The notes under the pieces were generated by a model, which was given only the letters and a program-made list of their open reading frames with translations, was not told where the DNA came from and did not search any database. DNA of 64,000 bases from Acidovorax delafieldii (GTDB lineage: Bacteria > Pseudomonadota > Gammaproteobacteria > Burkholderiales > Burkholderiaceae_C): assembly GCA_002377855.1 (NCBI GenBank), contig DFQQ01000011.1, forward strand, positions 26,670-90,669, read 5' to 3'. Positions 15,581-24,297 of the stretch are shown in pieces (the stretch's first letter is position 1; each line of letters begins with the position of its first letter). Both the position numbers and the translations under genes were made by a program.

Positions 15581-16469
15581 ACTCACCCAGTTCGTGCGCG
15601 ATGCGCTCAGGGTGCTCATGCACCACCCAGTGCGAGGCATGCTCGATCTGACGCAGTTGCAGCCGGTGCACCCAGTCGGGCAGGCCATGCAGCAGGCCAG
15701 GCAGCAGGGCGGGGTCGTCCATCCCCCACAGCACCAGGGTGGGTACATCCACGCGCAGCATCGATTCGGGCAATTCCACATCCAGCGCGGCGCGGTCGCC
15801 GTCCCGTGGGGGGCGCAGGGGGCTGGCGCGGTAGTAATTGCAGGCCCCGGTCAGCCCCTGGCTCCACAGCGCCCGGTACTGGGCACGCACGCCTTCGTTC
15901 AGCCACGCGGGCGTGGTGCCTTCAGGTGTGTTGAAGAAAGCGAAGAGCCGCTGGAAGTCGTTCTCGGCCAGCAACGATTCGGCGTCCGGTCTGCACAGAA
16001 AGTGCATGTACTGGCTGGCCGCCTGCTGGGCGGGATTGGTTTGCAGTTCACGCAAAAATGCGCCGGGGTGGGGCGAGTTGATGATCGCCAGTCGCTTGAG
16101 CCATTGCGGCTGCTGGTTGGCCAGGTTCCAGGCCACGGCGCCGCCCCAGTCGTGGGCTACCAAGCATTCCACCGCGCCTGTCGGACAGACCGCTGAGATC
16201 AGTGCGACCAGGTCTTGCACCAAGTGCTTGGCGCGGTAGGCCTCGGCACCCTGGGGCTGGCTCGACTGTCCAAACCCGCGCAAGTAGGGTGCGACGCAGT
16301 GGTAGCCGCCGTTTTCAGGGCGGGCAAAGTGCTGCAGCAGTTCATCCCAGATGAACGCGCCTTCCGGGAAGCCGTGGAGGAACATCAACACCGGCCTGCC
16401 GGGCACGCCGCTTTCGCGGCATTGCAGTGAAATCCCGTGGGGCAGCGTAGTGGTGCGGGTCTGAATCAT
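15561..16469 (-). CDS. Alpha/beta hydrolase, epoxide-hydrolase-like
   Basis: 302-residue alpha/beta-hydrolase fold protein. The oxyanion-hole region is MFLHGFPEGAFIWDE (about 29-43), the nucleophile elbow VAHDWGGAVAWN places Asp107 as nucleophile, VLWGMDDPALLPG holds the second acid and ASHWVVHEHPE the catalytic His near the C-terminus. An Asp nucleophile with HGFPE is typical of epoxide hydrolases and haloalkane dehalogenases rather than esterases. The substrate is unknown. The last residues before the stop come from repeat copy 4. The gene lies downstream of engB on the same strand, with repeat copy 5 between them. Confidence 0.85.
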   Translation of the reverse strand: MIQTRTTTLPHGISLQCRESGVPGRPVLMFLHGFPEGAFIWDELLQHFARPENGGYHCVAPYLRGFGQSSQPQGAEAYRAKHLVQDLVALISAVCPTGAVECLVAHDWGGAVAWNLANQQPQWLKRLAIINSPHPGAFLRELQTNPAQQAASQYMHFLCRPDAESLLAENDFQRLFAFFNTPEGTTPAWLNEGVRAQYRALWSQGLTGACNYYRASPLRPPRDGDRAALDVELPESMLRVDVPTLVLWGMDDPALLPGLLHGLPDWVHRLQLRQIEHASHWVVHEHPERIAHELGEFLLLKW

Positions 16470-16475
16470 GGCGCC

Positions 16476-16531
16476 TTGCTATATGTTTTATAGCTACTAG
16501 CGCCCGTTTACAAGCGCTAGTGGCTATTCTG
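16476..16531. repeat. Dispersed palindromic repeat, copy 5
   Basis: TTGCTATATGTTTTATAGCT, then ACTAGCGCC, a short loop, AAGCGCTAGTGGCTATT. A good full-length copy. It supplies the stop codon of engB (TAG on the minus strand at 16524-16526) and ends 6 bases before the hydrolase start. Confidence 0.88.
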
Positions 16532-17285
16532 TTGGTAAATCTTCGTCGGCTAGCTGAGAGCCCGCCAGTGGCGGCTCAGCGCCTTCGTCCACTGTGCCGG
16601 TGGCCCCCTCCGGGTGAACAGGGTGAGCCCACTGCCACAGCAGCTGCGCCACTTCGTCTACCCCTTGTTTTTTGAGCGCTGAGAACATCTTCACCTCGCC
16701 GCCGCCCGCTTGCAGTCGCGTAATGGACAGCACCTTGGCTTGCTCGGAGCGGGTCAGCTTGTCGGCTTTGGTCAGCACGATGAGGAACTTCAGGCCTTCT
16801 TCGACGCGGGGACGCACGACTTCCAGCAGCGCTTCGTCCAGCTCCGTCATGCCCAGGCGGGGGTCGCACAGCAGCACGATGCCGGTGAGCCCAGGGCGGC
16901 TGACCAGGTAGTTCACCATTACCTGCTGCCAGCGCACTTTGTCCGAGCGCGACACCGCGGCGTAACCGTAGCCGGGCAGGTCGGCCAGCACGGCGTCGGT
17001 CACGCCCTGCTTGCCCAGTGCAAACAGGTTGATGTGCTGGGTGCGCCCGGGCTTTTTCGAAGCGAAAGCGAGTTGCTTTTGCTGAGTGAGGGTGTTGATG
17101 CAGGTGGATTTGCCGGCGTTCGAGCGGCCCACGAACGCGATCTCTGGAACGTCAATGGGCGGCAGGTGGTGCAGTTGGGCCGCGGTGGTCAAAAAGCGCG
17201 CTGTGTGCATCCAGCCCATGGCGATCTTGGCGTCGGGTGCGGGCGGAGGGTTGCCAGCAACTGGCGCAGAAAGATGGGTTGTCAT
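16524..17285 (-). CDS. engB: Ribosome-biogenesis GTPase EngB (YsxC/YihA)
   Basis: Small GTPase needed for assembly of the large ribosomal subunit. The G1 loop is GRSNAGKST (53-61), the G3 motif DLPGYGYAAVS (about 102-112) and the G4 motif LTKADKLTRSE near residue 172. The family core is about 200 residues. This protein has 253, with a 23-residue leader before MGWMHTARFL and an acidic, proline-containing tail (about 215-253) that ends inside repeat copy 5, so the tail is poorly constrained. An internal Met at about residue 23 is an alternative start. Confidence 0.93.
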   Translation of the reverse strand: MTTHLSAPVAGNPPPAPDAKIAMGWMHTARFLTTAAQLHHLPPIDVPEIAFVGRSNAGKSTCINTLTQQKQLAFASKKPGRTQHINLFALGKQGVTDAVLADLPGYGYAAVSRSDKVRWQQVMVNYLVSRPGLTGIVLLCDPRLGMTELDEALLEVVRPRVEEGLKFLIVLTKADKLTRSEQAKVLSITRLQAGGGEVKMFSALKKQGVDEVAQLLWQWAHPVHPEGATGTVDEGAEPPLAGSQLADEDLPTE

Positions 17286-17358
17286 GGAAAGTTGGGATGC
17301 TCAGGAGCCTCATTGTAGAATCGAGCGGCTTTTGCGCACATAAACACACACCCTCGAT

Positions 17359-17988
17359 ATGAAGTTGCTCGCCTCCTTGTTGACGGCTGCCGTACTGGCA
17401 GCACCTGTTTTCTCGGCCTTTGCAGCGGGTGATGCCCCCAAAGTCGCCAAGCCGGATCTCGTCAAAGGCGAGGCCAGCTACACCGCTGTGTGCGCGGCAT
17501 GCCACGGCGCTGACGGTAACTCGGCCATCGCTGTCAATCCCACGCTGGCCCAGCAGCACCCCGAATACCTCGTCAAGCAGCTGCAGGAGTTCAAGTCCGG
17601 CAAGCGCAATAACCCGATCATGAAAGGCTTTGCCTCCATGTTGACCGATGAGGACATGAGGAACATCGCTTACTGGGCGGCCTCCAAGCCCGCCAAGGCA
17701 GGATTCGCCAAGGACAAAGAGCTGGTGGCCCTGGGCGAGCGCATCTACCGCGGCGGCGTGGCCGACCGCAACATCGCCGCCTGCGCTGGCTGCCACAGCC
17801 CCAACGGCGCCGGCATTCCTGCCCAATACCCACGCCTGTCGGGCCAGCACGCCGACTACACCGTGGCGCAGCTGAACACCTTCCGCGACGGCTCGCGCGC
17901 CAACAGCCAGCAGATGACCCAGGTCGCTGCGAAGCTGAACGACAAGGAAATCAAGGCTGTTGCCGACTACATTGCCGGCCTGCGCTGA
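17359..17988 (+). CDS. Diheme cytochrome c4
   Basis: Periplasmic electron carrier with two c-type hemes, which can pass electrons from cytochrome bc1 to terminal oxidases. It has a Sec signal peptide (MKLLASLLTAAVLAAPVFSAFA, cut near residue 22). It also has two homologous domains, each with a heme motif: CAACH at 45-49 and CAGCH at 142-146. Each has a downstream Met ligand region (for example NNPIMKGFASML). The 209-residue length is normal for the family. It is followed by a strong terminator and then the resB-ccsB cytochrome maturation genes, a fitting neighbourhood. It is divergent from engB. Confidence 0.95.
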   Translation: MKLLASLLTAAVLAAPVFSAFAAGDAPKVAKPDLVKGEASYTAVCAACHGADGNSAIAVNPTLAQQHPEYLVKQLQEFKSGKRNNPIMKGFASMLTDEDMRNIAYWAASKPAKAGFAKDKELVALGERIYRGGVADRNIAACAGCHSPNGAGIPAQYPRLSGQHADYTVAQLNTFRDGSRANSQQMTQVAAKLNDKEIKAVADYIAGLR

Positions 17989-18056
17989 AATTGCGCTGAC
18001 GCATTGGGTGGCCTGTACATGAGGCCACACGGAACCAACCGCCAATAAACAAACCC

Positions 18057-18101
18057 AAAAAGGGCGGGTCCATCCAAGCGATGGCCCCGCCCTTTTTCTT
18101 T
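18057..18101 (+). terminator. Intrinsic terminator after cytochrome c4
   Basis: The stem AAAAGGGCGGG (18057-18067) pairs with CCCGCCCTTTTT (18087-18098), with an inner CAT/ATG pairing, and is followed by further T residues. It is placed between the cytochrome c4 stop and resB. Confidence 0.85.
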
Positions 18102-18123
18102 CGCCTCCCGTCCTCTTATTTCC

Positions 18124-20277
18124 ATGTCTGAAACCACCCAAGGCGTTCGCGTCCAGTCGGGCTCACGGGCCCTGCGCGCAGGGGTCGAGCTGCTGTCCTC
18201 CATGCGGTTCGCCATTTCGCTGCTGACGGTGATCTGCATTGCCTCGGTCATCGGCACCGTGCTCAAGCAGCACGAGCCCGCCGTCAATTACGTCAACCAG
18301 TTTGGGCCTTTTTGGGCAGAGCTTTTTGGCGCTTTGCAGCTCAATGCGGTGTACAGCGCGTGGTGGTTTTTGCTGATCCTGGCGTTTTTGGTGGTCAGCA
18401 CGTCCCTTTGCATCGCTCGCAACACCCCTAAATTTTTGAGCGATATCAAATCTTATAAAGAAAATGTGCGTGAGCAGAGCCTGCGTGCCTTCCACCACAA
18501 GGCCGAGGCCGCCCTGGCCCAAGGGACGGAAGCCGAGGCACGGCGCATTGGCGGCATGCTCGCTGGTGGCGGATGGAAGGTGCGGCTGCAGCAGCGTGAC
18601 ACGGCCGCCGGCCCCGGCACAGGCTGGATGGTGGCCGCCAAGGCTGGCGCGGCCAACAAGATCGGCTACATCGCAGCGCACAGCGCCATCGTGCTGGTGT
18701 GTGTGGGCGGCTTGCTCGACGGCGATCTGATTGTGCGTGCCCAGATGCTGCTGGGGGGCAAGACGCCATACGCCGGAGGTGGACTGATTGCAGAGGTGAA
18801 ACCAGAGCACCGCCTGTCCGAGCGCAACCCTACCTTTCGGGGCAACCTCGTGGTGGCCGAGGGCACACAGTCGGGCACGGCCATCCTGAACCAGTCGGAC
18901 GGCGTGCTTCTGCAAGAACTGCCCTTTGCTGTGGAACTCAAGAAGTTCATCGTCGAGCATTACTCCACGGGCATGCCCAAGCTGTTTGCCAGCGAAATCA
19001 TCATCCATGACAAGGCGACGGGCGAGAAGATACCGGCCCGCGTGGAAGTGAATCACCCAGCCAGTTACAAGGGCATCGAGATCTACCAGTCGAGCTTTGA
19101 TGACGGCGGCTCGCGCCTGAAACTGCGCGCCGTGCCCATGGCGACGGGCGCCAAGCCTTTCGATGTGGAAGGAGTGGTAGGGGGCTCCACCCAACTCACC
19201 AACAACGGTGGCGTTGCAGGCAGCGACACCATGACCCTGGAATTCACCGCGTTGCGCACCATCAACGTGGAGAATTTTGCAGGCGCACCAAACATGTCGG
19301 GCGCCGATGTGCGCAAGGTGGACTTGCGCGAGTCGGTCGAGTCCCGCCTGGGGGCCGCGAACAAGACCGTGACCAAGAAAGAGTTGCGCAATGTTGGCCC
19401 CAGCGTGAGCTACAAGCTGCGCGACGCGGCGGGCCAGGCCCGCGAGTACCACAACTACATGTTGCCCGTGGACACAGGTGATGGCACGCCCGTGTTCTTG
19501 CTGGGCGTGCGCGAGTCGCCTTCCGAGCCCTTCCGCTACCTGCGCGTGCCGGCCGATGACCAAGGCGGCATGGATGGTTTTGTGCGCATGCGTGCCGCGC
19601 TGGCAGACCCGGCCACCCGTGACAAGGCCGTGCGCCGCTACGTGGCGCAGGCCATCGAGCCCTCGCGCCGCGAGCTGGCAGAGCAGTTGTCGCAATCCGC
19701 GTCGCGCGCCCTGGCGGTGTTTGCCGGCGCCATGCCGGCAGCCCCTGGCAAGCCCGCAGGCGGGCTGCAAGCCATCTCTGACTTTATGGAAGCCAACGTG
19801 CCAGAGGCCGAACGCTCCCGCGCTGGCGAGGTGCTGATCCGCATCCTGAATGGGACATTGTTTGAGCTAGTGCAACTAACGCGCGAAAATGCCGGCCTCA
19901 AGCCTCTGGAGCAAGACGACCGTACCCGCGCCTTCATGACACAGGCCGTGTTGTCGCTCAGTGACGCCGTGATGTACCCCGCCCCCGTCGCTTTCGAGCT
20001 CAAGGACTTTACCCAGGTGCAAGCCAGCGTGTTCCAGGTGGCCCGCGCCCCTGGCAAGAACATTGTCTATTTGGGCTGCGCCTTGCTGATACTGGGCGTT
20101 TTTGCCATGCTTTACATCCGTGAACGCCGGGTTTGGGTGTGGTTATCTCCCCAGGAGCAGGGCTCTCATGCTCTGATGGCGCTTTCGACCAACCGAAAAA
20201 CGATGGACGGCGACAAGGAGTTTGTCCAGCTCGCTCAAAAACTGATCGGGGCGCAGCCCCACACAGGCCACGCATGA
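18124..20277 (+). CDS. resB: Cytochrome c biogenesis protein ResB
   Basis: Membrane half of the System II heme-attachment complex, working with CcsA/CcsB to deliver and ligate heme to periplasmic apocytochromes. The 717 residues include an N-terminal block SSMRFAISLLTVICIASVIG (first membrane helix, about 25-45), helices at about 78-97 and 178-198, a large periplasmic domain (about 200-630) and a last helix near 645-665 (GCALLILGVFAMLYIRERRV). The ResB-typical ARNTPKFLSD motif follows helix 2. The stop overlaps the ccsB start (ATGA). It should serve cytochrome c4, PetC and the heme sensor encoded in this window. Confidence 0.95.
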   Translation: MSETTQGVRVQSGSRALRAGVELLSSMRFAISLLTVICIASVIGTVLKQHEPAVNYVNQFGPFWAELFGALQLNAVYSAWWFLLILAFLVVSTSLCIARNTPKFLSDIKSYKENVREQSLRAFHHKAEAALAQGTEAEARRIGGMLAGGGWKVRLQQRDTAAGPGTGWMVAAKAGAANKIGYIAAHSAIVLVCVGGLLDGDLIVRAQMLLGGKTPYAGGGLIAEVKPEHRLSERNPTFRGNLVVAEGTQSGTAILNQSDGVLLQELPFAVELKKFIVEHYSTGMPKLFASEIIIHDKATGEKIPARVEVNHPASYKGIEIYQSSFDDGGSRLKLRAVPMATGAKPFDVEGVVGGSTQLTNNGGVAGSDTMTLEFTALRTINVENFAGAPNMSGADVRKVDLRESVESRLGAANKTVTKKELRNVGPSVSYKLRDAAGQAREYHNYMLPVDTGDGTPVFLLGVRESPSEPFRYLRVPADDQGGMDGFVRMRAALADPATRDKAVRRYVAQAIEPSRRELAEQLSQSASRALAVFAGAMPAAPGKPAGGLQAISDFMEANVPEAERSRAGEVLIRILNGTLFELVQLTRENAGLKPLEQDDRTRAFMTQAVLSLSDAVMYPAPVAFELKDFTQVQASVFQVARAPGKNIVYLGCALLILGVFAMLYIRERRVWVWLSPQEQGSHALMALSTNRKTMDGDKEFVQLAQKLIGAQPHTGHA

Positions 20278-21608
20278 ACACCGCAACGACCACCATCACC
20301 TTGAACGAAGGCTTCTTCTCGCGCCGCAACTGGCTGGACTGGCTGTTTGCGGTCGTGGTTGCCGTGGGCGGCCTGTACGCCTTCCAGCGCTACAGCGCCT
20401 ACATGGACGTGTACGAAAAAGGCATTTTGATCGGCGCCGTGCCATGCACCATCTGGCTGGGCTGGTTCTGGCGCCCGCTGCGCGTGCTGATGCTGGTGGT
20501 GGCGGCCCTGGCGCTGATGGCCATCGGCTTGTACCAACAGGACGGTTCAGGCAGCTTGGCGCGTGCCGACACGGTGTTCGGCCTCAAATACTTCCTGTCC
20601 AGCCAGTCTGCCATCCTTTGGATGAGCATGCTGTTCTTCATGAGCACGGCGTTCTATTGGGTGGGCATGTTCTCGCGCGGCGAGGGACACACCATGGGCA
20701 TGATCGGCTCGCGCATTGCGTGGGCAGCGGTGGCCATGGCCCTCATCGGCACGCTGGTGCGCTGGTACGAGAGCTACCTCATCGGCCCAGACGTAGGCCA
20801 CATCCCGGTCAGCAACCTTTACGAAGTGTTTGTGATGTTCTGCTGGATGACCGCGGCGTTCTACCTGTATTACGAAGAGCAGTACGAGACCCGCTCCCTC
20901 GGCGCTTTTGTGATGCTGGTGGTGAGCGCGGCCGTGGGTTTCTTGCTTTGGTACACCGTGGTGCGTGAAGCCCACGAAATCCAGCCGCTGGTACCTGCCC
21001 TCAAGAGCTGGTGGATGAAGCTGCACGTGCCCGCCAACTTCATCGGCTACGGCACGTTCGCGCTGGCCGCCATGGTGGCGTTTGCCTACCTCATCAAGCT
21101 GCAGGCCACTGAAACCCGCTGGTACAAGCTGGCCCCCTTGTGGTTGCTGGGCGTGGTGCTGTGCTTCGAGCCCATCGTATTCCGCCAAAACGCGACCGAA
21201 GGTGGCAGCAGCTACTGGATGGTGTACTTTGGCATTTCGGCGTTGATCGTGGCCGCCATTCTGTGGGGGCGCAAGCGGATTGCCGAGCGTCTGCCCACCT
21301 TTGAAGTGCTGGATGACGTGATGTACAAGTCCATTGCCGTGGGCTTTGCATTCTTCACCATCGCCACCGTGCTGGGTGCCCTGTGGGCGGCCGAGGCCTG
21401 GGGTGGCTACTGGAGTTGGGACCCCAAGGAGACCTGGGCACTCATCGTGTGGCTGAATTACGCGGCCTGGCTGCACATGCGCCTCATGAAGGGTCTGCGC
21501 GGCGCGGTGTCGGCCTGGTGGGCACTGGTGGGGCTGGTGGTCACCACGTTTGCGTTCCTTGGGGTGAACATGTTCCTGAGCGGGCTGCACAGCTACGGCA
21601 CGTTGTAG
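20274..21608 (+). CDS. ccsB: Cytochrome c biogenesis protein CcsB/CcsA (heme handling)
   Basis: Polytopic membrane partner of ResB in System II cytochrome c maturation. The tryptophan-rich heme-binding WWD-type motif WGGYWSWDPKETW lies at residues 376-388, and conserved histidines appear in surrounding helices (for example WLHMRL and LHSYGTL at the very end). The 444 residues have about eight predicted membrane helices. The ATG at 20274 overlaps the resB stop, arguing for translational coupling. An in-frame upstream extension is rejected for that reason. Confidence 0.95.
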   Translation: MNTATTTITLNEGFFSRRNWLDWLFAVVVAVGGLYAFQRYSAYMDVYEKGILIGAVPCTIWLGWFWRPLRVLMLVVAALALMAIGLYQQDGSGSLARADTVFGLKYFLSSQSAILWMSMLFFMSTAFYWVGMFSRGEGHTMGMIGSRIAWAAVAMALIGTLVRWYESYLIGPDVGHIPVSNLYEVFVMFCWMTAAFYLYYEEQYETRSLGAFVMLVVSAAVGFLLWYTVVREAHEIQPLVPALKSWWMKLHVPANFIGYGTFALAAMVAFAYLIKLQATETRWYKLAPLWLLGVVLCFEPIVFRQNATEGGSSYWMVYFGISALIVAAILWGRKRIAERLPTFEVLDDVMYKSIAVGFAFFTIATVLGALWAAEAWGGYWSWDPKETWALIVWLNYAAWLHMRLMKGLRGAVSAWWALVGLVVTTFAFLGVNMFLSGLHSYGTL

Positions 21609-21763
21609 TTCGGGCAGACAACGCAACGCTGCGCTCGGCGCAGCTTGCCCTCGATCGGGCAACTATTGCGTCTTCGGTGTAACCTGGGTGGTCTGCAAAG
21701 CGAACTAAGAGTCGCTTTTGTGCTCATACAGCGCAGCAGCCACCCTTTTCACTGGAGAAACCC

Positions 21764-22762
21764 ATGCCTACACCACCCCGAAACACGGGCTTTCAGCACC
21801 CGTTTTCCAGCGAAATCACGCCCCAAGCCGTCTATGAAGACCGCCGCCAGATGCTCAAGCTGATGGCGGGCGGCGCCGCTGGGGCGGCCATGGCTGCCTG
21901 GGCGGGGCGCCAAGCCATGGCCCAACAGGTGCCGCGTCCTGGCAAGCTGGCAGTCTTGGCAAGCACCAAATCAGCGGTGGCAGGTGCGGCGACGATGGAA
22001 AAGCTCACCGATTACAAAGACGCAAGCACCTACAACAACTTCTACGAATTTGGCACCGACAAGGCCGACCCTGCGCGCAATGCACACACCCTCAAGACCA
22101 CGCCCTGGACCGTGGAAGTAGAGGGTTTGGTCAAGAAGCCGGGCAAGTACGCCATCGAGGATTTGCTCAAGCTCAGCGCGCAGGAAGAACGCATCTACCG
22201 CCTGCGCTGCGTGGAAGGCTGGTCCATGGTTATCCCATGGGTGGGCTATTCGCTGGTGGAATTGATCAAGCGCGTGGAGCCCTTGGGCAGCGCCAAGTAC
22301 GTAGAATTTGTGACCCTGGCCGACAAGGCCACCATGCCCTACGTGGGCTCGCGCGTGCTCGACTGGCCTTATGTCGAAGGCCTGCGCATGGACGAGGCCA
22401 TGCACCCGCTGACCCTGCTGGCGTTTGGCATGTACGGCGAAGTGCTGCCCAACCAGAATGGCGCGCCCGTGCGCCTGGTGGTGCCATGGAAGTACGGCTT
22501 CAAAAGCGCCAAGAGCATCGTGAAGATCCGCTTTGTCGAGAAAGAACCGGGAACCGCCTGGAACAAGGCCGCGCAGCAGGAGTACGGCTTTTATTCCAAC
22601 GTGAACCCCAACGTGGACCACCCCCGTTGGAGCCAGGCTACCGAGCGCCGTATCGGCGAAGACGGCCTGTTCGCCAAGAAGCGCAAGACGCTGATGTTCA
22701 ATGGCTACGAGGCCCAGGTGGGTCAGCTGTACGCGGGCATGGACCTCAAGAAGTTCTACTGA
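21764..22762 (+). CDS. msrP: Periplasmic methionine sulfoxide reductase catalytic subunit MsrP (YedY)
   Basis: Molybdopterin enzyme that repairs oxidised methionines in envelope proteins. It has a Tat-type leader with twin arginine in EDRRQMLKLMAGGAAG (residues 25-40), a cleavage site probably after MAQ near 54, and the molybdenum-ligating cysteine in YRLRCVEGWSMVIPW (Cys149). Its characteristic end reads YAGMDLKKFY. The 332-residue length is normal for the family. msrQ begins 2 bases after the stop. Export needs the Tat system, whose tatABC genes are also in this window. Confidence 0.95.
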   Translation: MPTPPRNTGFQHPFSSEITPQAVYEDRRQMLKLMAGGAAGAAMAAWAGRQAMAQQVPRPGKLAVLASTKSAVAGAATMEKLTDYKDASTYNNFYEFGTDKADPARNAHTLKTTPWTVEVEGLVKKPGKYAIEDLLKLSAQEERIYRLRCVEGWSMVIPWVGYSLVELIKRVEPLGSAKYVEFVTLADKATMPYVGSRVLDWPYVEGLRMDEAMHPLTLLAFGMYGEVLPNQNGAPVRLVVPWKYGFKSAKSIVKIRFVEKEPGTAWNKAAQQEYGFYSNVNPNVDHPRWSQATERRIGEDGLFAKKRKTLMFNGYEAQVGQLYAGMDLKKFY

Positions 22763-22763
22763 T

Positions 22764-23420
22764 ATGCGCGCCGATACCAGCCCCGCGCGGCCGCCCAGCA
22801 GCCAGGGTGAGGGAAGGGGCGACTGGCGCAAGGCGCTGTTGCATCCCGCCATCAAGCCGTTGCTGTTTTGCGCGGCGCTGCTGCCCGCCCTGTGGCTGGT
22901 GGTGGCTGCGGCCACCCACCAGCTGGGAGCCAACCCGGCCGAGGCGCTGATCCGCTCCACCGGAGACTGGGCCTTGCGCACGCTGTGCGTGGTGCTGGCC
23001 CTGACCCCGTTGCGTGTGACGTTTGCTGTGCCCGCGCTGGCGCGTTGGCGGCGCATGTTGGGGCTGTTTGCGTTCTTCTACGCTTTCTTGCATGTGCTCA
23101 GCTACAGCTGGCTGGACATGGGGCTGGACCTGCCGGAAATCTTTGCCGACATCGCCAAGCGGCCCTTCATCTTGGTCGGTACGCTGACATTTTTGGTGCT
23201 GCTGGTGCTGGCGGCTACCTCGTTTCAAAGAACGATCCGCGCTCTGGGTGGCAAGCGCTGGCAGGCACTGCACCGTTCGGTGTATGGCGCTGCAGCGCTG
23301 GCAGTGCTGCATTTTTTTTGGATGCGCGCCGGCAAAAACGATTTTGCCGAAGTGGTGCCATATGCCGTCATCATCGCCGCACTGTTGGGCTGGCGGGTGT
23401 GGCGCAGGGTGCGGGGTTGA
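22764..23420 (+). CDS. msrQ: Heme-binding membrane subunit MsrQ (YedZ)
   Basis: Inner-membrane b-type cytochrome that passes electrons from the respiratory chain to MsrP. The 218 residues have about six hydrophobic helices and the conserved pieces STGDWALRTLCVVLALTPLR, AFLHVLSYSW and QALHRSVYGAAALAVLHFFW with candidate heme-ligand histidines. The start at 22764 lies 2 bases after msrP. The first 25 residues are polar and Pro/Gly-rich, so translation could also begin slightly downstream. Confidence 0.94.
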   Translation: MRADTSPARPPSSQGEGRGDWRKALLHPAIKPLLFCAALLPALWLVVAAATHQLGANPAEALIRSTGDWALRTLCVVLALTPLRVTFAVPALARWRRMLGLFAFFYAFLHVLSYSWLDMGLDLPEIFADIAKRPFILVGTLTFLVLLVLAATSFQRTIRALGGKRWQALHRSVYGAAALAVLHFFWMRAGKNDFAEVVPYAVIIAALLGWRVWRRVRG

Positions 23421-23464
23421 TGGGCTGACCCCGTCGGTGCATCCTTGACCTAAGAAACTTGGAT

Positions 23465-23519
23465 GCTGCATTTTTCATAGCTAATTGCGCTGTTTTGCCG
23501 GGCGCTACAGGTCAATTTC
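23465..23519. repeat. Dispersed palindromic repeat, copy 6
   Basis: GCATTTTTCATAGCTAATTG, then CGCTGTTTTGCCGGGCGCT and ACAGGTCAATTTCA. A degenerate copy between msrQ and the toxin-antitoxin pair. Confidence 0.65.
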
Positions 23520-23579
23520 ATCCCTAGTTCAAGGGCCCACGTGGCCTAACTTGCCTGCTTTGAGGAAGAGATTGTTGAA

Positions 23580-23610
23580 ACACGAACTTCGTGGAACACG
23601 AAGTTCGTGT
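23580..23610. promoter_or_regulatory. Double palindromic operator of the toxin-antitoxin pair
   Basis: Perfect 14-base inverted repeat: ACACGAACTTCGTG, spacer GAA, CACGAAGTTCGTGT. Each arm is itself palindromic around one base (CACGAA-C-TTCGTG), so it offers two adjacent dimer sites. It ends 13 bases before the antitoxin ATG. A possible promoter (TTCGTG at 23588-23593, TAGACT at 23610-23615, 16-base spacing) overlaps it, which suits autorepression. Confidence 0.75.
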
Positions 23611-23623
23611 AGACTGATCCCCC

Positions 23624-23848
23624 ATGAAAAACGTCACCATCACGATGGACGACACCGTGGCCGAGTGGGTTCGCGTGGAGGCTGCCAAGCGGGGGAGCAG
23701 CGTCTCACGCCTCATGGGTGAATGGCTGGCCGAAAAGATGCGCCAAGAAGACGCTTACGCCCAGGCCATGCGCGAGGCGCTGGCGTTCGAGACATGGGGC
23801 GCATCCTCCGGCCCCTATGTGCCCCGCGAAACCCTGTTTCAGCGATGA
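23624..23848 (+). CDS. Antitoxin, ribbon-helix-helix type
   Basis: 74-residue protein starting MKNVTITMDDTVAEWVRVEA, a beta-strand plus helix pattern of CopG/VapB-like ribbon-helix-helix DNA-binding antitoxins. The second helix follows (SVSRLMGEWLAEKMR, about 27-41) and a C-terminal tail (about 42-74) likely wraps the toxin. The stop overlaps the PIN-domain toxin start by 4 bases. A double palindromic operator lies immediately upstream, consistent with autorepression by the antitoxin or the complex. Confidence 0.85.
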   Translation: MKNVTITMDDTVAEWVRVEAAKRGSSVSRLMGEWLAEKMRQEDAYAQAMREALAFETWGASSGPYVPRETLFQR

Positions 23849-24297
23849 GCACCACCTCCATTTTTGTAGACACCGAAGTGCTGCTCGCCAGCGTGGACGA
23901 GCGCCACCCCGCACGCCAGGCGCGTGCGCGCGAATGGCTCACCTTTTGCTGGCAAACCCGCAGCGGGCGCATCAGCTCGCAGGTACTCAACGAGCTGTAC
24001 AACCAGGCCATCCAGCGCTTTGCAGGCCCCCATGTGCTGCAGCAGGTGCGTGCCCAGGTGCGGCGCCTGCGCGTGTGGCTGCCGCCGCACCTGGACGCCT
24101 ACACCGTCGATGGCGCGTGGGACCTGCAAGACCGCTACGGCCTGGGCTACTGGGATGCGCTCATCGTCTCGTCGGCCCACCAGCAGGGCTGCCGCTACCT
24201 GCTGACTGAAGCCTTGCCGCACGACCAGATGCTGGACGCCGTACGCGCCATCAACCCCTTTGTTTTGGCCCCCAACGAACTGGACACTGCCGAATGA
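23845..24297 (+). CDS. PIN-domain toxin (VapC-like ribonuclease)
   Basis: 150-residue PIN-domain protein, presumably an Mg2+-dependent ribonuclease neutralised by the upstream antitoxin. Acidic residues at the expected places are Asp9 in IFVDTEVLLAS (most PIN proteins have DTN or DSN, here DTE), Glu in SSQVLNELYNQAI and Asp in GYWDALIVSSAHQQ; LLTEAL follows near 115. The start ATG at 23845 overlaps the antitoxin stop. The toxin stop in turn overlaps the hisC start (ATGA), an unusual arrangement that couples a toxin to a biosynthetic operon. Confidence 0.85.
   Translation: MSTTSIFVDTEVLLASVDERHPARQARAREWLTFCWQTRSGRISSQVLNELYNQAIQRFAGPHVLQQVRAQVRRLRVWLPPHLDAYTVDGAWDLQDRYGLGYWDALIVSSAHQQGCRYLLTEALPHDQMLDAVRAINPFVLAPNELDTAE

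Noticed and set aside
18163..19770. Minus-strand open frame of 535 codons opposite resB
   Set aside because: Composition is typical of antisense GC-rich codons and it lies wholly within resB.
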